Assembly: GCF_963082655.1 (NCBI RefSeq)
Contig: NC_081554.1
Span: 51,462,750 to 51,526,749 of the forward strand
Reading direction: 5' to 3'
DNA length: 64,000 nt
Source: Stomoxys calcitrans
Taxonomy: Eukaryota > Arthropoda > Insecta > Diptera > Muscidae
Both the position numbers and the translations under genes were made by a program. Numbering within the stretch: position 1 is the first letter of the stretch; the number at the start of each line of letters is the position of its first letter. Shown one piece after another: positions 11,190-21,469 of the stretch. The notes below the pieces were generated by a model that saw only the letters and a program-made list of their open reading frames with translations, was not told where the DNA came from and ran no database searches.

Positions 11190-11700
11190 TTATACCCACC
11201 ACCATACGATGGTGGTATACTAATATAGTCATTCCGTTTGTAATACCTCGAAATATTCCTTCAAGACCCCATAAAGTATATATTGCGTTGCCCAAAAAGT
11301 TATTGCGGATTTTTTTAAAGAAAGTAAATGCATTTTTAATAAAACTTAGAATGAACTTTAATCAAATATACTTTTTTTCTAAAGCAAGCTAAAAGTAACA
11401 GTAAAAATCCGCAATTACTTTTTGGGCAACCCAATATATTTTTGATCGTTTCGACGTTCTGAGTCTAAATCGATCATGTCCGTCCGTCCGTCTGTCGGTC
11501 GAACGCTTAAAGCTAGCCGCTTAAAATTTTGCACAGATACTTAATATTGATGTAGGTCGTTGGGGATTGCAAATGGGCAATATCGGTTCAGATTCAGATA
11601 TAGCTCCTATATAAACCGATCTTCCGCTTTGACTTCTTGAGCCCCTGGAAGCCACAATGTTGGTCCGATTTGGCTGAAATTTTACACATATTAACTGTAA
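11190..11700 (-). repeat. DINE-like element (subfamily C), right-end portion
   Basis: TTTTTATACCCACCACCATA at about 11,190 is the complement of the right terminus. A MITE at 11,283-11,434 splits it. The (GTCY)n block GTCCGTCCGTCCGTCTGTCG lies near 11,479. One or two array units follow, with AGATATAGCTCCTATATAAACC. The hairpin end is missing. Confidence 0.65.
11283..11434 (-). mobile_element. Mariner-type MITE, internally deleted (152 bp)
   Basis: It starts TTGCGTTGCCCAAAAAGTTA and ends GCAATTACTTTTTGGGCAAC-CCAA, with TA on both sides. The segment between AGCTAAAAGTAACAG and the right terminal repeat is deleted compared with the 237 bp form. It has inserted between the terminus and the GTCY block of a DINE-like element. 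Confidence 0.8.
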
Positions 11701-11800
11701 CTGGTTTCAGTCGTTCACTTTACGCCAATCCAAATTTCATTACAATACCCTTTTCCTAACTCGAGCTAGAATTTTTCTAAGATAGCTCTATTCTTGAGTA

Positions 11801-12994
11801 TTTTTATACCCTCCACCATAGGATGGGGGTATACTAATTTCGGCGTTCTGTTTGTAACACCTCGAAATATGCGTCTGAGACTCCCTAATGTATATATATT
11901 CGTGATCGTCATGTCATTTTAAGTCGATCTGGCTATGGCCGTCCATCAGTCCGTCAGTCAATCCGTCCGTCCGTCCATCTGTCTGTCGAAAGCACGCTAA
12001 CTTTCGAAGAATTAAAACTAGGCGCTTGAAATTTTGCACAAATACTTGTTATTAGTGTAGGTCTGTTGGGATTGTAAATGGGTCAAATCGGTCCGTGTTT
12101 TGATATAGCTGCCATATAAACCGATCTTGTGTCTTGACTTCTTGAGGCAATAGGGCACGCAATTCTTGTCCGATGTGACTGAAATTTTGCAAGGCGTGCT
12201 TCGTAATGACTTCCAACAACTATGCTAAGTGTGGTTTAAATTAGTCCATGTTTTGATTTAGCTGCCGTATAAACCGATCTTGGGTCCTGACTTCTTGAGC
12301 CTATAGAGGGCGCAATTCTTATCCGATTTGACAGAAATTTTGCAAGTGGTGGTTTGCTATTATTTCGCGCAAATCGGTACATAACCTGATATAGCTGCCA
12401 TATAAACCGATCTGGGATCTTGACATCTTCAGCTTTTAGAGCTTTTGTGCTAATCTGGTATAGCTACCATATAAACCGATCTTGAATCTTGACTTCTTGA
12501 GCCGCTAGAGGTCGTAATTCTCATCCGATTTGGCTGAAATTTTGTACAACGTCTTCTCTCATGATCTTCAGCATTCGTGTCTAATGTGATCTGAATCGAT
12601 CAATAGCTTGATACAGCTTCCATATAAACCGATCTCCCGATTTTGCTTTTTGAGCCCCTACAAGGCGCAATTCTTATCCGAATGGACTGAAATATTACAC
12701 AATGACTTCTAAAATGTCCAGCATTCATTCATTTATGTTCCGAATCGGACTATAACCTGATATAGCTCTAATAGCATAACAATTCTCTTTATATCCTACG
12801 GCAGACGGTTGTACGTACGTGATTGACCCAGTGAAGTCCTAAGTGTATAACACACTGCAACAACAACAACAGTTCTTTTTCATTATTCTTTATATTTGCC
12901 TACAAAGAGATACCGCGCACAGAACTCGACAAATGCTATCCATGGTAAATAATAAGATTCGGACCGACCGAACTTTGCACGCTCTTACTTGTTT
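11801..12994 (-). repeat. DINE-like element, both ends present
   Basis: It starts TTTTTATACCCTCCACCATA (complement of the right terminus). A (GTCY)n block follows near 11,940-11,985. About five array units carry GATATAGCTGCCATATAAAC and GACTTCTTGAGCC phrases. The left terminus is CCGACCGAACTTTGCACG, ending ACTTGTTT. The hairpin has decayed from TTCGGCCGGGCCGAA to an imperfect form. A (CAA)n run sits at about 12,858-12,870. Length is about 1.19 kb. Confidence 0.7.
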
Positions 12995-13274
12995 GTCGTC
13001 AATGTGAACCTGAGCAAACGGAGCAATAGCAAGAGCCGTTACCGTTGTCTAGCGTTCGAAGATTTTAATACAACTTCCAAAAGATATTTGCACTGTTTTG
13101 GCAATCAGTGTGAAATTCAGTTCTGACTTTATGCCCAAATGTCACCACCGATGTGTCTGGTCCAGCACCCAAAAGCGACCACAATTTTCAAAACAGAAAA
13201 ATTGAGGTATCGTTTGCAATTTCACAGTAACATGAATTTTGGAAATTTTTGCTTCAAAAAAATAGTGTTTTTTT

Positions 13275-13650
13275 GTTATGATTTTCAAAAACTGTGCCAA
13301 GTATGGTCTAAATCGGTCTATAACCTACATATACATCCCATATAAACCGATCTCCCGATTTGACTTCTTGAGCGCTTACAAGCCTCAATTTTTGTTCGAT
13401 TTGGGTGAAAATTTGCGACTTCCTATAACTGTGCCAAATACGATCCAAATCAGTTTATAACCTGATGTTGCTCCCATATAAACCTCTTTCTCCCGATCAT
13501 TCTTCCCAGAATCTCTAATTTTTGCTGCTTTGACAGAAGTTTGGTATATAGAATAATATTATGACCTTCAACTAAATTTTTAGCAGAATCCATGGTGGTC
13601 GGTTCCCAAGATTCTGCCCGCCCGAACTTAGCATGCTTTTACTTGATTGA
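13275..13650 (-). repeat. DINE-like element (subfamily C), left-end fragment
   Basis: Two to three units (CATATAAACCGATCTCCCGA, TTGACTTCTTGAGCGC) run into the left terminus GCCCGCCCGAACTTAGCATG and CTTTTACTTG. The hairpin is decayed. The bases between 12,995 and 13,275 show no recognisable structure. Confidence 0.6.
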
Positions 13651-13769
13651 ATTATATTAAGGGGTATTATTTTAAGGGCCATTGATTACATTAAAGTTAA
13701 GTGTGAAAGCTGATGAATGGAAGCTACAGTTGCACCATTTTTTTTTTATCATGCTTAGGAAAGTTTTAA

Positions 13770-14290
13770 AAATCGGAGAAATTCATGAAATCTTTATTAG
13801 AATCGATATTACGGTCCATATAATTTAATGTTTGACGATTATTCATGCAAATTTGAACAAATTTGAATATGTCCATTGTTACGTATTCTGTGTGCCTTGT
13901 GGCACCGTCTTGTTGAAACTACATGCCATGCTTTTGCATTTTGGACAAGAAAAAAGTTGGATATCAACTCATGCTGTCGCTCACCATTCACAGTTACGTA
14001 ACGATTCTCATTATCTTTGAAGAAGTACGGTCCAATGATGTCATCAACCCATGAACCGCACCAGACTATGCGTTTTTTAGATGCATTGCTTAGCTCTTGC
14101 AATGCTTCTGGCTTATCTTCACTCCAAAATCGACAATGCCGCTTATATACGTACCCATTGAACCAAAAATGAGATTCGTCGCTGAAGAAGAAGAAGCGCG
14201 CGAAGAACTTTCTTAACAGAGCACGCATTTTGATAATACAATTTTTCGCAAGCATGTTCGTTTGCACGACGATTCATGGTTAAATCATAG
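13770..14290 (-). pseudogene. IS630/Tc1/mariner-superfamily transposase relic
   Basis: The minus strand from 14,267 encodes a DDE-type transposase core segment. FSDESHFWFNGYV carries the second-block aspartate region. It is followed by RFWSEDKPEALQEL, VWCGSWVDDIIGPYFF and VTVNGERQHELISNFF. The next block, FQQDGAT with a conserved aspartate, is still readable near 13,900 but in another frame and directly after a TAG, so a frameshift and a stop separate the two halves. The N-terminal DNA-binding region is absent. The family cuts and pastes at TA sites; this copy cannot encode a working enzyme. Terminal repeats were not found. Confidence 0.75.
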
Positions 14291-14307
14291 ACCAAACTGA
14301 TGATGCT

Positions 14308-15955
14308 TGACTTTATTTACTTTACTTTAATTGGCTATGACAGAATATTTCTTCCACTAGCCGAACGTAGAATAGCGTTCCAAGCTCCTCGATCTTCTGC
14401 GCTCATTCTAAAATCTCTGACACCAAGTTTCGAGGTGTCTCCCACAACTTGATCTTTCCATCGGGCTTTTGGTCTTTCCGGTTTGCGTGTACCACCGTGT
14501 TTGCCTTTAAAAGACTTCTTTGCTGGAGCTTCTTCATTCATTCTGACAACATGACCTAGCCAACGCAGCAGCTGTATTTTGATGCGTGTAACTATGCTAT
14601 CGTCGTCATACAGCTCATACAGCTCGTGGTTCATACGTCGCCTATATTCTCCGCTAACGCAAACTGAACCATATATTTTACGTAGAATCTTTCTCTCAAA
14701 TACTCCAAGCACTGCCTCATCTGCTTTCACAAGTACCTATGCTTCAAAACCATATAACAGCACGGGTAGTATCAGTCTCTTGTAAAGTGTAGTCTTCGTC
14801 TGTCGAGAGGTGGCCTTGTTTCTAAACTGCTTACTTAGTCCAAAGTAGCATCTGTTTGCCAGTATTATTCTTCGCTTTATCTCAAAACTGGTTTCATTCG
14901 TTTCGATTACGGCGGTGCCGAGTTAGATAAAGTTACTGACTATCTCAAAGTTGTGGTTCCCAACTTTCTTCATGTTCTTTATCTGCTCGGTTGTGCAAGG
15001 CTTTTTGGGAGTGGAGACCATCCATTTCGTCTTATCTCCATTTACTGCCAGACCCATTTTCACTGACTCTCTTTCGATTCTTTCAAAGGCTGCAGTTACT
15101 ACTTCCGTTGACCGACCTATGATATCGATATCGTCATTATAGGCGAGTAGCATGTGTTCTCTTGTGATTAGTGTGCCATATCTATTCACATCTGCACCTC
15201 GTATAATCTTCTCCAGCAGGATACTAAAGAGATCACACGATAGGCTGACTACTTGTCTGAAACCTCGATGGGTATTAAATGGTTCGGAGAGATTCTTTCC
15301 TATTCTTTCTGAGGAACGCGTATGAGCAAGTGTCATCCTGCAGAGTCTTATTAATTTTGCAGGGATACCAAACTCAGACATAGCTTGAAATACCTTTGAA
15401 CATAAAGGAGTATCGAATGCGGCTTTGTAGTCAACAAAGATGTGGTAGGTGTTGATTTGTCCTTCTCGGGTCTTTTCCAGGCGCATTTGGCGTAGTGTGA
15501 ATTTCTGGTCTCGGGTGGATTTACCTGGTCTAAAGCCGCATTGATAGGGCCCAATTATCTCATTGACTTTAGATTTTAATCTTTCACACAGTACGCTCGA
15601 GAGTATCTTGTATGCGATGGGGAGGAGACTTATTCCTCTGTAGTTGGCACATTCCGTCTTGTCTCCTTTCTTGTGTACGGGGCATAGTATGCTGAGATTC
15701 CAATCATCGGGTATGCGTTCTTCTAGCCAGATTGCGCAGATAAGCTGATGTATACGGCTTATCAGCGTGTCGCCTTCGGTCTTAAATAGTTCAGCAGGTA
15801 ACCCGTCGGCTCCTGCTGCCTTGTTGTTCTTTAGTCGGCTTACTGCTACTTGGACCTCATTCTGACTAGGAGGTAAACATTCTATACCATCATCAGGGAT
15901 TGATGCTTGGCAGTGGAACAAAATACGCAACGTGTGGGAACGTTTTAAGCCAGAG
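14308..15955 (-). pseudogene. LINE ORF2 RT, 5'-truncated, two nonsense codons
   Basis: One minus-strand frame runs from about 15,950 to 14,335. RT blocks appear in order: AAGADGLPAELFK, ILCPVHKKGDKTECANYRG, GPYQCGFRPGKSTRDQ, FVDYKAAFDT, the catalytic box AYNDDIDIIG (usually AYADD), then MGLAVNGDKTKWM. The C-terminal segment has KILRKIYGSVCV, LLRWLGHVVRMNEEAP and RPKARWKDQV. Only two stops break it: TAA at 14,923-14,925 and TAG at 14,737-14,739, the latter in an EA-stop-VL context where a Trp codon would be one base away. The endonuclease half is missing. A short AAAGTA-type tail lies just past the stop (about 14,308-14,330). The C-terminal block resembles RTE-like elements; clade is tentative. 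Confidence 0.8.
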
Positions 15956-15959
15956 TCGC

Positions 15960-16783
15960 CAAAGAGATAATAGTTAAAAAATCACCCTTTAATTGTACTT
16001 TGCTTTCCGCCCATGTTAAGTTTTTAAAATTCATATTCACTTCAATAACCCATTGCAATTTTCAAAATTGCAGGATTTGTGCAACAAATGAAACAAAATA
16101 AGGCAATAAAGGCGGTCGGATGCACGAATAATCGCAATAAATGGTTTCCCCACATTAACCCCCACTCCTTTTCCCCACCAATTGAAAACATCGTTGTGGA
16201 GACAACTCAACGTGTGTGCTCGCAAACTATACTAAATCTAAATCACAATAATCAAAAAAAAGGCCGCTGCAACTCAACATGGCATTTAATGGCATGTACC
16301 CGAATTACCCATGGCCCAATGATGACTCTTGTACATACATTTGCTCAATGATTGGTATGCTAACCCATATTTCAAAGTCATTCATATCATGGGACCAAAA
16401 CTTAGGCAAATTTAATGATATGGGGACATCATCACATCAAGGAGACGAAGACTACGACGACGAAGAAGAAAAACAAAAATGCTATTGCCAATTGTTTTCG
16501 TTTCTAGGGAAGAGATTGCCAAAATCCATATCATAACAATTGCCATAGATTTTGCAAATGGTAACGTAAACTTTGGTAATATGCTTCTTTTGTATATCTA
16601 GTGACATATTGGAGGTTACAGTGCAGAGCGTAAGCAGAAAGAAGACTTTGATTTTGATTGATATTAAACTTGATGACAGTATTGTAAATGAACCGAACTT
16701 ATGCAAAATAGCCCATGAACAGGTGACACTCTGAGGATAAGGACTAACTAAACTACTAACCAAAACTGTTATTGTTAAGAAAT
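15960..16783. other. Unassigned non-coding DNA
   Basis: No repeat terminus or domain is seen. ORFs of 60-93 codons overlap on both strands. A purine-rich stretch encoding acidic residues (GACGACGAAGAAG, about 16,457) lies inside a plus-strand 85-codon ORF at 16,279-16,536, but I cannot support it as a gene. Confidence 0.4.
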
Positions 16784-18958
16784 AACAAGTACGAAGGTAT
16801 TAAGTTCGGCCGGGCCGAACTTTGGATACCCCCAACCTTGGGTATATATGTCAACCCACTTTCGTCACAATCCGGTGAAAATTGGATAACTTAAGCACCC
16901 GAATTCGGCACAAACATTGAGTGGTCTAATGAGTATAAGTCACTGTTTAATTTTGTAGAGCAAAATATTGATCCTTAGGCAGCTATATCCAAATATTGGG
17001 TTGCCCAAATAGTAATTGCGGATTTTTCATAAAGTCGGCGTTGACAAATTTTTTCACAGCGAGACTCTGTAATTGCATTCTCTCGTCTGTCAGTTATCAG
17101 CTGTAACTTTTAGTTTGCTTTAGAAAAAAAGTGTAAAAAAAATATATCAATTTTTTAACGAAATCGCATAATAAATGCGATGCGTCCAAATCTGGACCGA
17201 TCTGGACCAAATTAAACACGGATATAATAATCATCCTATTTTGTTATAATTCCACTACTATATCCGTAGTTCTATCTTTATAGAGGCTGATCTCGATCAT
17301 ATTTTATTCAGGTCCCGAGAACTCATGTACAAGTAAAATTTGCAGACAACAAATCTGCTTTTTATGGGATTAAGACTATAAATTGGAAAATCGGTCTATA
17401 GGACAGCTATATCTATATTCGGATGTCGGGAGGCTTAAACCAACTCACTATTTCAAATTTCGACGAAATCGAGTAATAAATGCAGCTTTTATGGGTTCCA
17501 GATCCTTTATCGGTATATCAGTCTATATGGCAGCTATATCTAAATACAGTCTGATCTAATCCATATTTAGGTCGGATGTTGGGAGGTCTAAAACTACCAA
17601 CTGGTTCAAATTTCAGCGAAATCGGTTAAAAAATGAAGCTTTTATGGGCTTCAGACCCTTTATCGGGAGATCGGTCTATATGGCAGCTATATCTATAAAT
17701 AGTCCGATCTAATCTATATTTAGATCGGATATCGGGAGGCTTACAATATCTCACTGTTTCACATTTCAGCGAAATCGGGTAACAAATAAAGCTTCTATAT
17801 GCTTCAGACCCTTTATCGGCAAATCGGTCTATATGACAACTATATCTAAATATAGTCCGATCTGGAACATATTTGGATCTTATGTTGGGAAGACTAAAAC
17901 TACACACCGTTTCAAATTTCAGCGAAATCGGATAAAATATAAAATAAATTATATGTTGGAGACCTGTGTAAAATGTCAGCCAATTCGAATAAGATTTGCG
18001 GCCTTTGGGGGCTCAAGAAGTAAAATAGACAGATCGATTTATATGGGAGCTGTATCGGGTTATAGACCGATTCGGACCATAATAAACACGTATGTTGATG
18101 GTCACGAGAGAATCCGTCGCACAAAATTTCAGGCAAATCGGATCATAATTGCGACCTCTAGAGGCTCAAGAAGTCAAGATCCCAGATCGGTTTATATGGA
18201 AGCTATATTAGGTTATGGACCGATTTCAACCTTACTTGGCACAGTGGTTGAAAGCCATAATAAAGTATGTCATGCAAAATTTCAGCCAAATCGGATAGGA
18301 GTTGGTCATTCTAGAAGCTCAAGAAGTCAAGACCCAAGATCCGTTTATATGACAGCTATATCAGGTTATGGACCGATTTGAACCATACTTGGCTCAGCTG
18401 TTGGATATTATGACAAAACACATCGTGCAAAATTTCATTCCAATCGGATAAGAATGGCGCACTCTAGAGGCTCAAGAAGTCAAGACCCAAGATCGGTTTA
18501 TATGGCAGCTATATCAGGTTATGTACCGATTTGAACCATTCTTGGCACAGTTGTTGGATATCATAACAAAACACTTCGTGTCAAGATTTATTCAAATCGG
18601 ATAAGAATTGCGCACTCTAGAGGCTCAAGAAGTCAAGACCCAAGATCGGTTTATATGGTAGCTATATCAAAACATGGACCGATATGGCCCATTTACAATA
18701 TCAACCGACCTACACTAATAAGAAGTATTTGTGCAAAATTTCAGGCGGCTAGCTTTACTCCTTCGGAAGTTAGCGTGCTTTCGACAGACAGACGGACGGA
18801 CGGACGGACAGACGGACGGACATGACTAGATCGACATAAAATGTCGCGACGATCAAGAATATATATACTTTATGGGGTCTCAGACGAATATTTCGAGTAG
18901 TTACAAACAGAATGACGAAATTTGTATACCCCCCATCCTATGGTGGAGGGTATAAAAA
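16784..18958 (+). repeat. Chimeric DINE-like element (subfamily D left, A right)
   Basis: The left end is AACAAGTACGAAGG, then TTCGGCCGGGCCGAA and TTTGGATACCCCCAACC, the subfamily D opening. Units with CTTTATCGGCAAATCGGTCT follow to about 17,940. There the sequence changes within a few bases to the subfamily A opening (TGTTGGAGACCTGTG at 17,953), followed by five A units (CTCTAGAGGCTCAAGAAG), a long (GACG)n block at 18,788-18,820 and the A terminus GGTGGAGGGTATAAAAA ending at 18,958. A MITE sits inside at 16,996. At about 2.2 kb it is twice the usual length. Confidence 0.7.
16996..17147 (+). mobile_element. Mariner-type MITE, 3'-truncated
   Basis: TTGGGTTGCCCAAATAGTAA at the left after TA. 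The homology continues through GTTATCAGCTGTAACTTTTA to GTGTAAAAAAAATATA, then stops; the right terminal repeat is missing. It lies in the subfamily D half of the chimeric element. Confidence 0.75.
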
Positions 18959-19089
18959 TGTATGGGTATTAGACCCTTTATCGGCAGATCGGTCTATATG
19001 ACAGCTATATCTAATTATAGTCCGGACTGAACCATATTTGGGTCAGATGTCGGGTGGCCTAAAACTACTCTCCGTTTCAAATTTGAGCA
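18959..19089 (+). repeat. DINE-like subfamily D unit fragment
   Basis: A single unit with TTAGACCCTTTATCGGCAGA and CTGAACCATATTTGGGTCAG, ending at CCGTTTCAAATTTGAGC. It directly follows the right terminus of the preceding element. Confidence 0.6.
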
Positions 19090-19690
19090 ATTACGCCGGC
19101 TTGGCAGGGAAGCACAACAGAGATGAGATGACTCATACAGTCATCGACATCGGCTGTGCATTCGGTAGAATTCTGCCAAATCGTCGGTCCCAGGTGAGGG
19201 ATTTGGTAAACGATCGGATTATCAAACATGTATTAAACTCTGAAGGAGGTCCTGTGCGTGTAGAGGGGCATCTTAACGCTATGCTTTGCGTCAGTGGAAT
19301 ATATTATTACCGCCAAAAAGCTCGTTGGAAGCATCCACACTCCCCGGGGGCGCAAAGCTCGATCTAGTGAGTAAGATGGACATCCCACAGCTCACAAAGG
19401 CGACGGTCTTCATCAAGGATGTGGACAGCGAAATCGGAGGAGAAGGCGGAAGGAACTCTCCTTGTGGTGGGCATTGATTAAGTCTCCTTGACGAGTTAGG
19501 CTAAGACTAAATACTTGGCGTACTAGGGGGCCGTGGTCGTCTTTTACAAGATTGGGAAGACAATGATAGGAAAATATCCTCATATTGAGCTATCAGGCGG
19601 TACAGTGGCGGAGCACTCAATAACGGATAAGCAATGACCCTAATTCTAAAACATCAGGCAGTGCAAATGCGAGAGACCGAACACAGTCTA
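19090..19690 (+). other. Unassigned stretch with a 109-codon ORF
   Basis: The ORF at 19,038-19,367 starts in the preceding repeat. Its later part (VIDIGCAFGRILPNRRSQVR, then LNAMLCVSGIYYYRQKARWK) is not low complexity and has a balanced composition. The sequence is flanked by LINE pieces, so an ORF1 or other element remnant is the likeliest source. No domain is recognised. Confidence 0.3.
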
Positions 19691-20045
19691 CCGAACAGAG
19701 ACCCAAAGACGGAACCATCAACGATGTCCTCACAGCTTCGGCAAAAGTCGTTACAAGCAACCTTCAGTCTGTCAGCATGTTTTCCGATACACACTGCAGT
19801 GGTCGGGTAACCTCTTCGATATCACCAGTTCTCGATCTTTAGAGTACACCCCAAAGCCCACCTGGTAATTTAGTTTGGAACCATCCGTATAGAAGAATAT
19901 GTAACTTCTGTTACCAGGGATATCTTAGATCCAATCGGTTCTATCAGGAATAGTGGTGAAGTACTTTTTATCGAAAAGCGGCATAGGTAGGGTGTAAGCC
20001 ATAATGCCTGGAACATCGAATATTGTATCAAGGATAACACAGCCA
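19690..20045 (-). pseudogene. Jockey-like LINE fragment (family of 49.2-52.0 kb), internally deleted
   Basis: On the minus strand the sequence matches the plus-strand LINE at 51,010-51,220: the RNase H start with FYTDGSKL-type codons and TTACCCGACCACTGCAGT. It then jumps to the part corresponding to about 51,720-51,790 (GCTGACAGACTGAAG, AACGACTTTTGC). Most of RNase H is therefore deleted. Frame is not maintained. Confidence 0.65.
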
Positions 20046-20159
20046 AACACAAGATTAGTGAAGCACAATGAAATGAAATCAGACTGGAAATGAGGTACTA
20101 TTGTAATTGGGTGCGATGTGAACTCTTACCACATTTCGAGGGGATTAAACCACCATTTT

Positions 20160-21460
20160 GTTAGGTTAGGTTAGGTTGAAAAGAGGGTGCAAATATTAAT
20201 CCGCCCCATGCCACCATGGACAAACACCTAAGCCAGTAATCGGCTTATTGTGCGCTCTAAAAACTATAAAGTAACCTCTTAAAAGAAAACTTTAAGTTAG
20301 GAATTCCGAACTAATACTTACAAAATCCTTAATTGTTTTCAATATCACTCCCCTAGGTTGGTTCATGTCTGGTATTGTGTCTCCACCCAAGTGCCGGTAT
20401 CTGTTAGACGCAAAAGCCGGGCAATGACAAAGGAAATGCTCCAATGTCTCATCATCTTCCCCGCATGCCCTACACATGCTATCACTTGTCGCACCAATTT
20501 TACATAAGTAAGCTCGTAGTCCTATGTGTCCCGTTATGAAAGCAATAGCTATACTGACCTCCTTCTTACTTCCTTTCAGTAATAGTCTCGTCTTTTCACG
20601 ATCTGGATCAACCCATAGGATTTTCGCTGTCTTACCGACCGTTTCGCTTTTCCACAATGTTGCATGCGCATTCGTCGCCCACTCTCTTAACTCGGACTGC
20701 GTCGTCCCGAAAGGCTTCGGGTTAACCAAATTTATTGACGGCACACCTCTGGCCTTCACCGCCAAATCATCTGCCCTTTCATTTCCCCTTTCTCGGTTAT
20801 GGCCCGGCACCCAAACGATGCCGATTTTGCCATCCTCAGAGAAGGCGTTAATCTTCTTCTTACACTGCAAGACAGTTTGTGACCTTACCGTCCTGGTTGT
20901 TATTGCCCTTATGGCAATTTTGCTGTCGGTAAAGATGTTCACGCTAGCACCACACCGTGATAGCCCTAAACTCTGCCTGCAGGACCGTATTATGGTCAGG
21001 TAGTCTAAAACAGATATAAGTCCCTGGGTTCTCAATGTAAACCCCCAGGCCAACTCTGTCCTCTAGCTTTGGTCCAGCCGTGTAACATGATCTTCCAGAT
21101 GGCAATACTAGGGTTACGTCAAGACTATGCAGTGCCTCGCACTCGACTTAAAGGTTCATCTCAAGTATGCGATCTGAAACCTCTTCCCTTCGTTCCAGGT
21201 TTCCTATCGTCGTCTCGATTATACCACTATGGTATGATCTGTTCCCAACCTCAATCCATTCTCCCATCGCCTTAGGTCTCATAGCCGCAGTGGCTGACTC
21301 ACACTTAATCTGTATGTTAATGGGTCGTATATCTAGAATAGTCTCCAGTACCCTAGTAGGCGTGGTCCTCATCGCTCCACCTATACCAAGACAACATGTT
21401 CTCTGAACCTGTTGTATGGTCCTTATGTTGCACTTTTTCTCCGTCTTGCTCTACCCCCCA
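20160..21460 (-). pseudogene. Jockey-like LINE 3' end (RNase H and cysteine motif)
   Basis: The minus-strand frame 21,053-20,292 (253 codons) carries the RNase H domain: VNIFTDSKIAIRAI with the catalytic Asp, and GIVWVPGHNRERGNERADDLA with the last active-site residues. It also carries the C-terminal cysteine motif CRACGEDDETLEHFLCHCPAF. Upstream on the same strand, 21,372-21,148 encodes the linker SYHSGIIETTIGNLERREE, and the RNase H start lies between the two in a shifted frame. The 3' UTR ends in GGTTAGGTTAGGTTGAAAAG (complement of a CCTAA repeat tail). It is 5'-truncated near 21,460 and broken by at least one frameshift. It is the same family as 9,396-10,450. Confidence 0.8.
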
Positions 21461-21469
21461 ACACCTTTC

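Noticed and set aside
20160..20176. TTAGG-type telomere repeat
   Set aside because: Only about three units, attached to a LINE 3' UTR whose body also occurs at 7,900; Diptera do not use TTAGG telomeres.
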